A stretch of DNA of 12,720 bases from Lutispora sp. (GCA_030834765.1 JAUQXG010000039.1:1-12720), one strand, 5' to 3'; positions 1 to 7,491 are shown, counted from the stretch's first letter. Numbers and translations are program-made. The notes: generated by a model from the sequence alone, not told the origin.

Positions 1-2
1 TG

Positions 3-71
3 TCAGATTTTATAGAAAATTCATTGTATTGCTGCGATGAATCTTTGATTGATACATATAAAAGAAAATGA
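3..71 (+). CDS. Possible C-terminal tail of an upstream gene (partial)
   Basis: An open frame enters from the left edge and ends at TGA 69-71, giving 22 residues (SDFIENSLYCCDESLIDTYK then RK). The residue mix looks like an ordinary protein terminus, but 22 codons is too short to identify a family or to exclude chance. The other two forward frames stop at 13-15 and 38-40. About 97 bases of non-coding DNA separate it from the next gene, and I see no convincing terminator hairpin in that gap. It may equally be non-coding leader. Confidence 0.25.
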   Translation, partial: SDFIENSLYCCDESLIDTYKRK

Positions 72-168
72 TTTTTATTTATTAGAACAAAGGCCGTATC
101 TAGGGAGCAATATGGGGAAGGGGTGAATAGCCCTTGAAGCATAATAAGATGATGGAGGTGTCCTCAAA

Positions 169-2841
169 GTGGGCTTTTCACAAGAATTTTACGAATCTAT
201 AATTGACCGTATGTTAAATGCCTTCGCCCTTCACCGAATCCTTCTTGATGAGAAAGGAAATCCATGTGATTATGAATTTATAGCCATAAACCCTGCTTTT
301 GAAGATTTTACTGGCATGAAAAAAGCAGATATTGTGGGAAAAAGATATACCGAAGCGATTCCAGTAGGCAAAAATGATTCTACAGATTGGATATCTATTT
401 ACGGCGATGTAGCACTCAATGGAAAGGCAATTTCTTTTGAAAGCTATACTGCGGTATTCAAAAAGTGGGTTGCTGTAAACGCCTATTGTCCAGAGAAAGG
501 ATATTTTATTACCATTTTTAGTGATATTACTGATCTAAAAAATAAGGAACAAGACTTAAAGGGGAAAAACGAAGAACTTTTAGCTTTATACGAGGAGCTT
601 ATAGCTTCTGAGGAAGAACTTCGTTATCAACTGGATGAAATTAGCTGTAGTCAGGAAAAATTAACAATTAGCGAAGAGCGATTTCGCTTGGCCACAGAGG
701 GATCAAATGATATTATTTGGGATGTAGATATAATAAATAATAAATTCAACTTTCCTCAGCGTTTGTATGATTTGCTAGGGTATGAAAAAGAGGGCAGTGA
801 TATGAGTGAAGGCTTGATGAAATTGGTGCATCCTGACGATAGAAAAACAGCTCAGCAGGCATGGGAATGCCACTTCCAAGGAAAAACATCCTTTTATAAT
901 TGTGAATATCGCATTAAAAAAGCCAATGGTAACTACATATGGGTTTATTCAAGAGGAAAGGCCTTACAGGATATTCATGGAAGATTTATGCGCTTTGCAG
1001 GCTCCCTCACTGATATTACAGAAAAGGTTGAATACGAGAATAAGCTGAAACAGAGCTATCAGGATGTAGAAGCTATCAATGAAGAACTGCTGGCAGCACA
1101 GGAGGAGCTAAATCAACAGAATGAAAGACTGCAGCAAATCGCATATCGTGATCCATTGACAGGATTGCCTAACAGGATAGCTCTTTACGAAAAGTTATCA
1201 GTGGATTTGACTAGAGAGCCGGTGAAGATGGAAGCACTTTTGTTGATCGATATAGATAATTTTAAAATGATCAATGATACTATGGGACATTCTTTTGGAG
1301 ATCAGCTGATTATTGACATTGGTAAAAGGATATCAGACATAGTTGACCACAAAGATATTATTTATAGACCTGGTGGAGATGAGTTTATCATATTAGGATG
1401 TGATATCAGTGCAATAGAAGAAGTTCATGAACGGGCAGTGAGGATTATACAAAGCTTCCGAAATCCTTTTTATATAATGGATAGTACATTGCATGCAAGT
1501 GCCAGCATCGGAATTGCTATATATCCTGACCATGGGATAAGTCCGGATGAGCTTTTTAAGTGTGCTGATATTGCAATGTATAAGGCAAAAGAATCCGGAA
1601 GGAATGGGCATGTAATTTATAATGAGCATATGCAAGAGATTGTCATAGAAAGGATGAACCTGGAAAAACATCTGCGTACAGCCATTGACAGAAGTGAACT
1701 AGAACTCTATTATCAGCCTCAGATAGAAGTGGAAACAGGAGAAATATGCGGCTTTGAGGCATTGCTGCGCTGGAATAGTCCAGAATTAGGATTTGTTTCA
1801 CCTCTCAGATTTATAAAGGTTGCAGAGGATAGTCAATTGATTATCCCTATTGGGGAATGGGTACTGCGAAATGCCTGTTTCTTTCTCAAAAAATTACATA
1901 GCATGGGATATGGGCACCTCACCATGGGAGTCAATATTTCTATCATACAGATATTGCAGGATGGATTTGTCCAAACAATCATGAATCTCCTGAACTTTAT
2001 CCAGCTGGAACCACAATACTTAGAATTAGAGATTACAGAGTCCATATTTATGCAATCTTATGGAGATATTAACCATAAGCTGGAGCAGCTTCGCAGAAAA
2101 GGCATAAAAATTGCTTTGGATGATTTTGGACAAGGGTATTCTTCCCTAGGCAATCTTCATTATCTTCCAATAGATACATTAAAGATTGATAAGTGCTTTA
2201 TAGACAGCATAGGTGCTGATAAACCAAAAGAATCTATTGCAGATATGATTATTCTCATAGGACGAAAAATGGAATTGACTGTGCTGGCAGAAGGGGTAGA
2301 GACACAAGAGCAAAGAGATTATTTGGCAAAAAATAATTGTCACAAAATACAGGGTTATTTATTCGGCAAGCCTGTTCCAAAGAAAGAAGTGTTAAAGATG
2401 CTTACAGGAAAAGAAACCATGGCCAGCACAAGTGCCTTAGAATGGAAAGCGGAATATAATATGGACATAGAAAAGATAGATGCACAGCATAAAGAGATGT
2501 TTGATATTGGGAAAAGAATTTCAAAATTACTATTTGATAATGATAATAATGAACATTCTCAAGAGATATCCATCATCATTAAGGAGCTTAAGCAATACAC
2601 GGAGAATCATTTTTTACTAGAAGAGCAGTTTATGAAAGAAAATAATTATATACACTATCATACACATAAAACAGAGCACGAGTTTATTATCCAGAAGCTT
2701 GCAGCCTTTGAAGACGTTCCCTCTGGGAATATGCAAAATGAAATGTTGACTGAAATGATTGATTTCGTCTTTGTATGGATTTCCGACCATATATTATATG
2801 AAGATATGAAGTACAAGAACCACCTAAGCAAGCTGATATAA
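169..2841 (+). CDS. PAS-PAS-GGDEF-EAL-hemerythrin c-di-GMP signalling protein
   Basis: Predicted cytosolic diguanylate cyclase/phosphodiesterase of 890 residues with a C-terminal oxygen-binding domain. Domains in order: PAS (about 10-120); a Glu/Leu-rich coiled coil; a second PAS of the PAS_3 type (about 168-285, with VHPDDR and the DITE end); another coiled coil; GGDEF (about 327-480) with intact GGDEF at 402-406; EAL (about 500-735) with EAL at 530-532 and the catalytic pattern VNIS, LEITES, DDFG, LKID, AEGVET and QGYLFG; and bacteriohemerythrin (about 758-890). The last has the full iron-ligand pattern: IDAQH (His774), ENHFLLEE, Y-x-H-x-HK-x-x-H, and DHILYED. The RxxD inhibitory site before GGDEF is not present; DHKD sits there. 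No transmembrane segment is seen. The GTG start at 169 is preceded by GGAGG at 154-158. Both catalytic domains look competent, so the net activity cannot be told from sequence. It precedes the eut promoter with no clear terminator between; a functional link to eut is unproven. Confidence 0.93.
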   Translation: MGFSQEFYESIIDRMLNAFALHRILLDEKGNPCDYEFIAINPAFEDFTGMKKADIVGKRYTEAIPVGKNDSTDWISIYGDVALNGKAISFESYTAVFKKWVAVNAYCPEKGYFITIFSDITDLKNKEQDLKGKNEELLALYEELIASEEELRYQLDEISCSQEKLTISEERFRLATEGSNDIIWDVDIINNKFNFPQRLYDLLGYEKEGSDMSEGLMKLVHPDDRKTAQQAWECHFQGKTSFYNCEYRIKKANGNYIWVYSRGKALQDIHGRFMRFAGSLTDITEKVEYENKLKQSYQDVEAINEELLAAQEELNQQNERLQQIAYRDPLTGLPNRIALYEKLSVDLTREPVKMEALLLIDIDNFKMINDTMGHSFGDQLIIDIGKRISDIVDHKDIIYRPGGDEFIILGCDISAIEEVHERAVRIIQSFRNPFYIMDSTLHASASIGIAIYPDHGISPDELFKCADIAMYKAKESGRNGHVIYNEHMQEIVIERMNLEKHLRTAIDRSELELYYQPQIEVETGEICGFEALLRWNSPELGFVSPLRFIKVAEDSQLIIPIGEWVLRNACFFLKKLHSMGYGHLTMGVNISIIQILQDGFVQTIMNLLNFIQLEPQYLELEITESIFMQSYGDINHKLEQLRRKGIKIALDDFGQGYSSLGNLHYLPIDTLKIDKCFIDSIGADKPKESIADMIILIGRKMELTVLAEGVETQEQRDYLAKNNCHKIQGYLFGKPVPKKEVLKMLTGKETMASTSALEWKAEYNMDIEKIDAQHKEMFDIGKRISKLLFDNDNNEHSQEISIIIKELKQYTENHFLLEEQFMKENNYIHYHTHKTEHEFIIQKLAAFEDVPSGNMQNEMLTEMIDFVFVWISDHILYEDMKYKNHLSKLI

Positions 2842-2873
2842 AACAAAATCTGTCTAAATATAGGATGAAATAC

Positions 2874-2902
2874 TTGACAACAATACTAAATTAGCTTAAA
2901 AT
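2874..2902 (+). promoter_or_regulatory. Sigma-A promoter of the eutS-led operon
   Basis: A perfect -35 TTGACA (2874-2879) is followed by a 17-base spacer and a -10 TAAAAT (2897-2902), predicting transcription start near 2909 and a leader of about 170 bases before eutS. The promoter lies 32 bases after the stop codon of the GGDEF-EAL gene. The near-consensus match suggests strong constitutive initiation, with control placed afterwards at the leader terminator. Confidence 0.85.
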
Positions 2903-2978
2903 TTAAGTAAATTCAGAAGATTGAAAAATCTTATAGTCATTTCTTAACAGGTTGATGAATATAAGAATAAATATGGGG

Positions 2979-3014
2979 ATTGCACAAGGGCGTGCGATTA
3001 GAGCGATGCAGCTT
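2979..3014 (+). promoter_or_regulatory. EutV/ANTAR RNA target, P1 and P2 hairpins, eutS leader
   Basis: P1 is a 7-bp stem, 2979-2985 with 2992-2998 (one T-G wobble), closing a six-base loop AAGGGC at 2986-2991. The loop has A at position 1 and G at position 4, the known ANTAR recognition pattern. Two bases later P2 is a short stem, 3001-3004 with 3011-3014, closing a six-base loop GATGCA at 3005-3010, with G at position 4 but G instead of A at position 1. The 3' half of P2 (3011-3014) is also the base of the terminator 5' arm (3010-3025), so the two cannot form together. This is the dual-hairpin antitermination design known for EutV. Binding by this EutV is inferred. Confidence 0.85.
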
Positions 3015-3054
3015 CTTAAGAGAAAGTTATTTCTTTTGGGGAGCTTTGTTTTTT
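3010..3054 (+). terminator. Conditional intrinsic terminator in the eutS leader
   Basis: The arms 3010-3025 and 3030-3045 pair over 16 bp, including several G-U pairs, around the tetraloop GTTA (3026-3029). A run TTGTTTTTT follows at 3046-3054. It stands 24 bases before the eutS start codon and its lower 5' arm overlaps the P2 antiterminator hairpin. It should therefore stop transcription unless phosphorylated EutV stabilises P1/P2. Confidence 0.88.
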
Positions 3055-3078
3055 AATATTTTAGTCGGAGGCGTTTGT

Positions 3079-3426
3079 ATGAGTGAAGAGAAACAGAGAG
3101 TCATACAAGAATATGTACCAGGTAAGCAGATCACCTTAGCACATATCATAGCAAATCCTCAAAAATCAATATATAAAAAGCTTGGACTTTCTAGTGAAGG
3201 TAAAAGCTCCATCGGCATATTGACTATCACACCAAGTGAGGCAGCCATCATAGCAGCGGATTCAGCCACAAAAGCAGCAGATGTAGAAATAGGCTTTGTG
3301 GATAGATTCAGCGGATCATTGGTCATAACTGGAGATGTATCAAGTGTAGAAGCATCCCTAAAATCTATTATTGCACTGTTGACTGAAGTCCTTGGATTTA
3401 GTACTTCAAGTATCACAAAGTCATAA
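3079..3426 (+). CDS. eutS: EutS, BMC shell protein
   Basis: Shell protein of the ethanolamine microcompartment, a circularly permuted BMC-H protein that forms bent hexamers. The product is 115 residues, the usual EutS length. It shows the family N-terminus ([20 protein letters not shown]) and the core [43 protein letters not shown] chose the ATG at 3079 because it has GGAGG nearby (3066-3070) and gives the family N-terminus. The frame stays open upstream to 2980, but that stretch is the P1/P2/terminator leader and would add 33 unrelated residues. It is the first gene of the operon, followed 7 bases later by eutP. Expression should depend on EutVW antitermination at the leader. Confidence 0.96.
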   Translation: MSEEKQRVIQEYVPGKQITLAHIIANPQKSIYKKLGLSSEGKSSIGILTITPSEAAIIAADSATKAADVEIGFVDRFSGSLVITGDVSSVEASLKSIIALLTEVLGFSTSSITKS

Positions 3427-3433
3427 GCGCTAT

Positions 3434-3865
3434 ATGAAAAGACTGATGCTGATTGGACGAGAAGGCTGTGGAAAGACAACCTTGATACAAGCAATAAAAG
3501 AAATTCAAATGATATATAAAAAGACCCAAGCAATAGAATTCTACCGTAATATCATCGATACACCTGGTGAATATATAGAAAATAAATCATATTATAAGGC
3601 ACTGGTAGTTACCTCTGCTGACTGCGATATCATTGCATTGATGCAGTCGTCCACCGATGAGGAATCCATTTTTCCACCGAATTTTGCTTCTATGTTTACA
3701 AAGCCAGTGATTGGCATCATTACAAAACTAGATTGTGAAGAGGGTGATGAAGTACGAGCCTTTGATTGTTTGAAAGCATCTGGAGTAGAAGACATATATT
3801 CCATCAGCGCATTTACAGGACTTGGAGTAGATTCTATAAAGGAAATCATGGAATATATAGAATAG
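3434..3865 (+). CDS. eutP: EutP, small GTPase-like Eut protein
   Basis: A 143-residue P-loop protein of the EutP/PduV family, slightly shorter than the roughly 160 residues of the enterobacterial protein. Visible motifs are Walker A GREGCGKT (about residues 8-15), DTPGEY as the G3-like motif, the family NKSYY segment, TKLD as G4, and SAFTGLG as a G5-like motif. The family is associated with nucleotide hydrolysis, and acetate kinase activity has been reported for Salmonella EutP; neither can be confirmed here. The ATG at 3434 gives the family start MKRLMLIG. No clear Shine-Dalgarno precedes it, so translation is probably coupled to eutS, which ends 7 bases upstream. A longer frame starting at a TTG at 3392 overlaps eutS and adds residues that do not fit the family. 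Confidence 0.92.
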   Translation: MKRLMLIGREGCGKTTLIQAIKEIQMIYKKTQAIEFYRNIIDTPGEYIENKSYYKALVVTSADCDIIALMQSSTDEESIFPPNFASMFTKPVIGIITKLDCEEGDEVRAFDCLKASGVEDIYSISAFTGLGVDSIKEIMEYIE

Positions 3866-3927
3866 ACGAGCATATAAATAAATAAAGCTTATACATTCAG
3901 TTTAAACCTTTTAAAGGGGGAAAATAA

Positions 3928-4509
3928 ATGTTAAAAACAGTAGTAATAGCCGACGATGAACCTATTACTAGAATGGATTTGTGTGAGATATTGAAAGGGG
4001 CTGGCTACAAAGTTGTAGGGGAAGCCTCTGATGGCTTTGATGCTGTAGAAATTTGCAGAAAGCATAAGCCTGATTTAGTTTTGATGGATGTTAAGATGCC
4101 TTTGCTTGATGGATTAAAGGCCACAAAGATAATAATAAATGAAGAGCTTTCGGATTCTGTTGTTCTTCTTACAGCATATAGCGGCAATGAGTTTGTTGAG
4201 CAGGCAAAAGAAGCAGGAGTGATGTGCTTTTTAGTAAAACCCTTTGACGAGAAGCATCTTCTTCCAGCTATTGAGGTAGCGTTATCTAGAGGACGAGAAA
4301 TAAAAAGAATGAAAAATCATGTGGAAAAGGTGAGAGGAGATTTAGAATCCAGGAAAGTGATAGAAAGAGCCAAAGGGATTTTAATGAAAAGGTATGAAAT
4401 AACAGAAGAAGAAGCCTATAATAAAATCCGCAAGCTTAGCATGGATAAAAGGTGTGCAATGATTAAAATTGCTGATACGGTGATACTAAATGAAACTCAA
4501 TTGCTATAG
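3928..4509 (+). CDS. eutV: EutV, response regulator with ANTAR RNA-binding domain
   Basis: A 193-residue transcription antiterminator. The receiver domain (about 3-120) has the acidic pair Asp9/Asp10, the phosphoacceptor Asp54 in LVLMDVKMP, Thr82 in LLTAYS and Lys104 in VKPF. After a helical linker the ANTAR domain (about 138-190) shows the signature VIERAKGILMKRYEITEEEAY. Phosphorylated EutV dimerises and binds paired hairpins with AxxGxx hexaloops, releasing downstream genes from termination. Two candidate targets are in this window (2979-3014 and 5948-5986). The start has AAAGGGGG at 3913-3920. eutW follows 18 bases after the stop. Because eutVW lie downstream of the eutS leader terminator and no separate promoter is obvious, positive autoregulation is likely. 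Confidence 0.96.
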   Translation: MLKTVVIADDEPITRMDLCEILKGAGYKVVGEASDGFDAVEICRKHKPDLVLMDVKMPLLDGLKATKIIINEELSDSVVLLTAYSGNEFVEQAKEAGVMCFLVKPFDEKHLLPAIEVALSRGREIKRMKNHVEKVRGDLESRKVIERAKGILMKRYEITEEEAYNKIRKLSMDKRCAMIKIADTVILNETQLL

Positions 4510-4527
4510 CTCTGTAAGGTGAAGATT

Positions 4528-5946
4528 ATGTTAAAAGAATTATGTAATATACATACAGATTTATCTGGAGAGGATATATCAAAATTAGATAAGATTGCAG
4601 ATATACTTCCTATTATTGCAGACTTAGTAAAAGCAGATGTATTTATTGACTGCATAACAAGAGATCCAAATGTCGCTATCGTAGTGGCTGAAGCAAAACC
4701 TTCCATGTACCCTTCTATGTATAAGTATACCGTTGTTGGAGAGTTTGCTTTAAGAGAAAATGAACCTGCTGCACTGAGGACTCTTGAAATAGGCATGGTT
4801 ACAAGAGATCTGAAAGCAATCACGCAGGAAAATATGGCGGTAAGGCAAAATGTGGTTCCAATAAAAAATGATTTGGGCAAAATTATTGGCGTTTTGATTA
4901 TGGAACAGGATATCACCCGAGATGTAAATCAAGATAAACACATGGAAATATTGGCAGAGACGGCAGAACAACTGACAGAGACTCTTTTAACATTTCGGGA
5001 CAGAGATAATGAAAATGTTATAGCAAACCATCTCAATGATGCAATCGTCATGTTTGACGGCAATGGGATAGCCACCTATGCAAATCCAGTGGCAGATGGG
5101 CTTTATATAAAGCTTGGCTATAAAGACAATATTATTGGCATGCATTTTAATAATCTTGTACTGGATGGAAGTATGCTTGAGGAAGTGATAAAAAAGCAGC
5201 CCTTTAACATATCAGAAGTAAATGTAGGAAAGCTTTCTCTTCAGGTTAAATATGCCATTGCAAGGAAAAAAGAAAAGCTGGTTGGGCTCAACATGCTTAT
5301 AAAAGATATTACAGAAGTAAAAGAAAAGGAAAAGGAACTTATTTTAAAGTCTTTTGCCATAAGGGAAATACATCATCGAGTAAAAAATAATTTGCAAACC
5401 ATAGCCAGCTTAATCAGGCTCCAATCCAGGCGCATAGAGGATGAAGCCGTGAGAAAGATGTTTGATGAAAGCATAGGCAGAATACTTAGTATAGCCGTAA
5501 CCCATGAAATACTGGCTCAAAACGGAGTAGATGATGTAGACTTAAAAACAATATTATCAAAAATAAAAGATAATAATATACAATACGGCTTGCCGCCTAA
5601 CAAGGAGATTTTAATAGACGTAGAGGGAGATAGCTTCAAAGTGGACTCTGACAAAGCTACATCCATAGCATTGGTAGTCAATGAGCTATTGCAAAATTCA
5701 TTGCAGTACGCTTTTGTTGGGAGAAGCAAAGGGAAAATCAGTATAAAGATTCAAAAGGGAATCATGTATTCTAGTATTTCCATTATAGATAATGGAGTAG
5801 GTTTTGATATGAGCAAGACGGTGAGACTAGGCAGCTTGGGACTTAGCATAGTAAAAAGCATAATAAGAGATAAGTTAAATGGCAATTTCAATATGGAATC
5901 TACTATCATGGGAACAAAAATAGTATTTGATTTTAAAAATGAATAA
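4528..5946 (+). CDS. eutW: EutW, cytosolic sensor histidine kinase
   Basis: Sensor kinase of 472 residues paired with EutV; the known inducer in Firmicutes is ethanolamine. No membrane segment or signal peptide is seen, so sensing is intracellular. The N-terminal part (about 5-150) resembles the GAF-like sensor of EutW/PdtaS kinases (ADVFIDCITRDPN, VVGEFALRENEPAA, VVPIKNDLGKIIGVLI). A PAS-like segment follows (about 165-265, ending NMLIKDITEVKEKEKE). The HisKA_2 box EIHHRVKNNLQ (His282/His283) carries the phosphoacceptor, and the ATPase part has NELLQNSLQYAF (N box), DNGVGFD (G1) and GSLGLSI (G2). I prefer the ATG at 4528, with AAGGTG at 4516-4521, over the GTG at 4519, which would sit inside that binding site. 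The stop codon is immediately followed by the second ANTAR hairpin set. Confidence 0.95.
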   Translation: MLKELCNIHTDLSGEDISKLDKIADILPIIADLVKADVFIDCITRDPNVAIVVAEAKPSMYPSMYKYTVVGEFALRENEPAALRTLEIGMVTRDLKAITQENMAVRQNVVPIKNDLGKIIGVLIMEQDITRDVNQDKHMEILAETAEQLTETLLTFRDRDNENVIANHLNDAIVMFDGNGIATYANPVADGLYIKLGYKDNIIGMHFNNLVLDGSMLEEVIKKQPFNISEVNVGKLSLQVKYAIARKKEKLVGLNMLIKDITEVKEKEKELILKSFAIREIHHRVKNNLQTIASLIRLQSRRIEDEAVRKMFDESIGRILSIAVTHEILAQNGVDDVDLKTILSKIKDNNIQYGLPPNKEILIDVEGDSFKVDSDKATSIALVVNELLQNSLQYAFVGRSKGKISIKIQKGIMYSSISIIDNGVGFDMSKTVRLGSLGLSIVKSIIRDKLNGNFNMESTIMGTKIVFDFKNE

Positions 5947-5947
5947 T

Positions 5948-5986
5948 AGAAACACAATGCAGTGTTTCTGTAAAGGCGAAGCAGCC
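5948..5986 (+). promoter_or_regulatory. EutV/ANTAR RNA target, P1 and P2 hairpins, eutA leader
   Basis: P1 is a perfect 8-bp stem, 5948-5955 with 5962-5969, closing the six-base loop AATGCA (5956-5961) with A1 and G4 as required for ANTAR recognition. After 5 bases, P2 is a 3-bp GGC/GCC stem (5975-5977 with 5984-5986) closing the loop GAAGCA (5978-5983). It has G4 but G at position 1, the same deviation as in the eutS leader. P2 overlaps the 5' arm of the following terminator, so the two are mutually exclusive. P1 begins one base after the eutW stop codon. No promoter is evident here, so the module probably acts on readthrough transcripts from the eutS promoter. Confidence 0.83.
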
Positions 5987-6017
5987 GAAAGATTAACTTC
6001 TTTCGGCTGCTTTTTTT
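5979..6017 (+). terminator. Conditional intrinsic terminator between eutW and eutA
   Basis: The arms 5979-5992 and 5999-6012 pair over 14 bp without mismatch around the loop TTAACT (5993-5998), followed by a T run to 6017. The GC-rich lower half and seven Ts make this a strong terminator. It ends next to the eutA Shine-Dalgarno and overlaps P2, so EutV binding should allow readthrough into eutA and the enzyme and shell genes. Confidence 0.92.
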
Positions 6018-6031
6018 AAGGAGGTGACGGA

Positions 6032-7465
6032 TTGATAGAAAACATGATAAGTGTGGGAATAGATATTGGCACTTCAACGACTCAACTGGTTTTCAGCAAA
6101 ATCACAATAGAAAATACAGCATCTTTTGCTTCCGTTCCCAGAATCAAAATTGTAGATAAGGAAGTCATCTATCGAAGTGATATATACTTTACCCCCCTTC
6201 TATCACAAACAGAAATAGATGGGGAAAAGGTAAGAGAAATCGTGGAAATGGAATATAAAAAGGCTGGAATAAAGCCTTCTGATTTATCAACAGGTGCAGT
6301 GATCATAACAGGGGAAACGGCAAGAAAAGAAAATGCCAGCATCGTATTGAAAAAATTGAGCGGTCTTGCAGGAGATTTTGTTGTTGCCACAGCAGGACCT
6401 GATCTTGAAGCCATCATCGCAGGAAAGGGGGCAGGAGCGAGCATCCTATCAAAAAATGAAAGCAAAGTGGTTGCAAATCTGGATATAGGTGGCGGAACTA
6501 CCAATATTGCTCTATTTCAGAATGGAGAAGTAATAGATACCTGCTGTCTGGATATCGGAGGAAGATTGATAAAGCTTCAGGAGAATACTCAAAGGATAAA
6601 CTACATATCCCCTAAGCTTAGAAAGCTGGCTAGCGATATCAATATAGATGCAGTAGAAGCTAAGGCTATGGAGATACAGCAGCTTAGGGCCATAACAAAT
6701 AAAATGGCAGAAGTTTTAGAAGAGGTTTTAGGCATACGGAAGTCCACGGAAGCCTTGAAATATATGCTGACTGGGCAGGATCTGAAACGCAATTACAAGA
6801 TTGACTATGTAACCTTCTCTGGGGGAGTCGCTGATTATATATACAGCGAATCTGATGAAAATATATTTCGATTTGGAGATATTGGAATTATCCTTGGGGA
6901 AGCAATCAGAAAATCATCAATGATGAAAAGCTTTCAAATAAAAAAGCCCCAAGAAACCATAAGAGCCACTGTTGTTGGAGCTGGCTCACATACTGTGGAC
7001 ATCAGCGGAAGCACCATACATTACACCAAGGATTTGTTTCCACTTAAGAATATACCAATTATCAAAATCTCTGAGGACATAGAATTACAAGAGCATACAA
7101 GGCTTAGTGAAGATTTAAGAGAGAAAATCAAGTGGTTCCATCAGGAAGGAAATGAACAACAAATCGCTGTAGCCATAAAGGGGGTGAAGAATCCTAGTTT
7201 TAAAGAAGTAAATAGCATATCACAAGAATTAGTAAAAGGCATGGAGGATTTCCTGAAAACAGCATATCCATTGTTGGTCGTAGTGGAAAATGATATGGCA
7301 AAAGCCTTGGGGCAGACTTTATATAATCATTTGAGCTATAAGAAGGATGTTATTTGCATAGACACCATAGGTGTAGAGAATGGAGATTACATAGATATCG
7401 GAAAGCCACTTGCCAATGGAAGGGTAGTTCCTGTGGTGATTAAGACTTTAATTTTTAATTCTTGA
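6032..7465 (+). CDS. eutA: EutA, ethanolamine ammonia-lyase reactivating factor
   Basis: A 477-residue ASKHA-fold ATPase that restores EutBC when its adenosylcobalamin is damaged, exchanging the inactive cobalamin for fresh cofactor using ATP. The phosphate-1 motif GIDIGTSTTQ is at residues 9-18, and the phosphate-2 motif LDIGGGTTNIALF is around 150-162 (Asp151). Later family segments are VTFSGGVADYIY, DIGIILGEAIR and VVGAGSHTVDISGSTI. The TTG start at 6032 is chosen because GGAGG at 6020-6024 sits 7 bases upstream; the in-frame ATG at 6044 would be 19 bases away. It is the first gene after the second ANTAR-controlled terminator and is followed 26 bases later by eutB copy 1. Length and motifs look complete. 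Confidence 0.96.
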   Translation: MIENMISVGIDIGTSTTQLVFSKITIENTASFASVPRIKIVDKEVIYRSDIYFTPLLSQTEIDGEKVREIVEMEYKKAGIKPSDLSTGAVIITGETARKENASIVLKKLSGLAGDFVVATAGPDLEAIIAGKGAGASILSKNESKVVANLDIGGGTTNIALFQNGEVIDTCCLDIGGRLIKLQENTQRINYISPKLRKLASDINIDAVEAKAMEIQQLRAITNKMAEVLEEVLGIRKSTEALKYMLTGQDLKRNYKIDYVTFSGGVADYIYSESDENIFRFGDIGIILGEAIRKSSMMKSFQIKKPQETIRATVVGAGSHTVDISGSTIHYTKDLFPLKNIPIIKISEDIELQEHTRLSEDLREKIKWFHQEGNEQQIAVAIKGVKNPSFKEVNSISQELVKGMEDFLKTAYPLLVVVENDMAKALGQTLYNHLSYKKDVICIDTIGVENGDYIDIGKPLANGRVVPVVIKTLIFNS

Positions 7466-7491
7466 ATTTCTGAATGGAGAGGTGAAATTTA

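Noticed and set aside
118..135. Small AAGGG/CCCTT hairpin before the GGDEF-EAL gene
   Set aside because: Five base pairs with an 8-base loop and no T run; does not fit a terminator, ANTAR target or c-di-GMP riboswitch.
2917..2932. AT-rich hairpin with GAAA loop in the eutS leader
   Set aside because: A 6-bp weak stem with a tetraloop, not the hexaloop ANTAR type, and no T run; no function can be argued beyond possible leader folding.
2980..3078. In-frame 33-codon N-terminal extension of eutS
   Set aside because: It overlaps P1, P2 and the terminator, gives residues unlike the EutS family, and the ATG at 3079 has a suitable ribosome binding site and the family N-terminus.
3392..3433. Longer EutP start at a TTG overlapping eutS
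   Set aside because: The added 14 residues do not resemble the family, which starts just before the P-loop as the ATG at 3434 provides.
3907..3917. Palindrome CCTTTTAAAGG overlapping the eutV ribosome binding site
   Set aside because: The possible RNA stem is 4 bp with a 3-base loop, too weak to argue for translational control; likely a product of the purine-rich ribosome binding site.
6965..6971. GCCACTG, similar to a cobalamin riboswitch B12 box
   Set aside because: It lies inside the eutA coding sequence, with no surrounding riboswitch structure or leader; a 7-base chance match.
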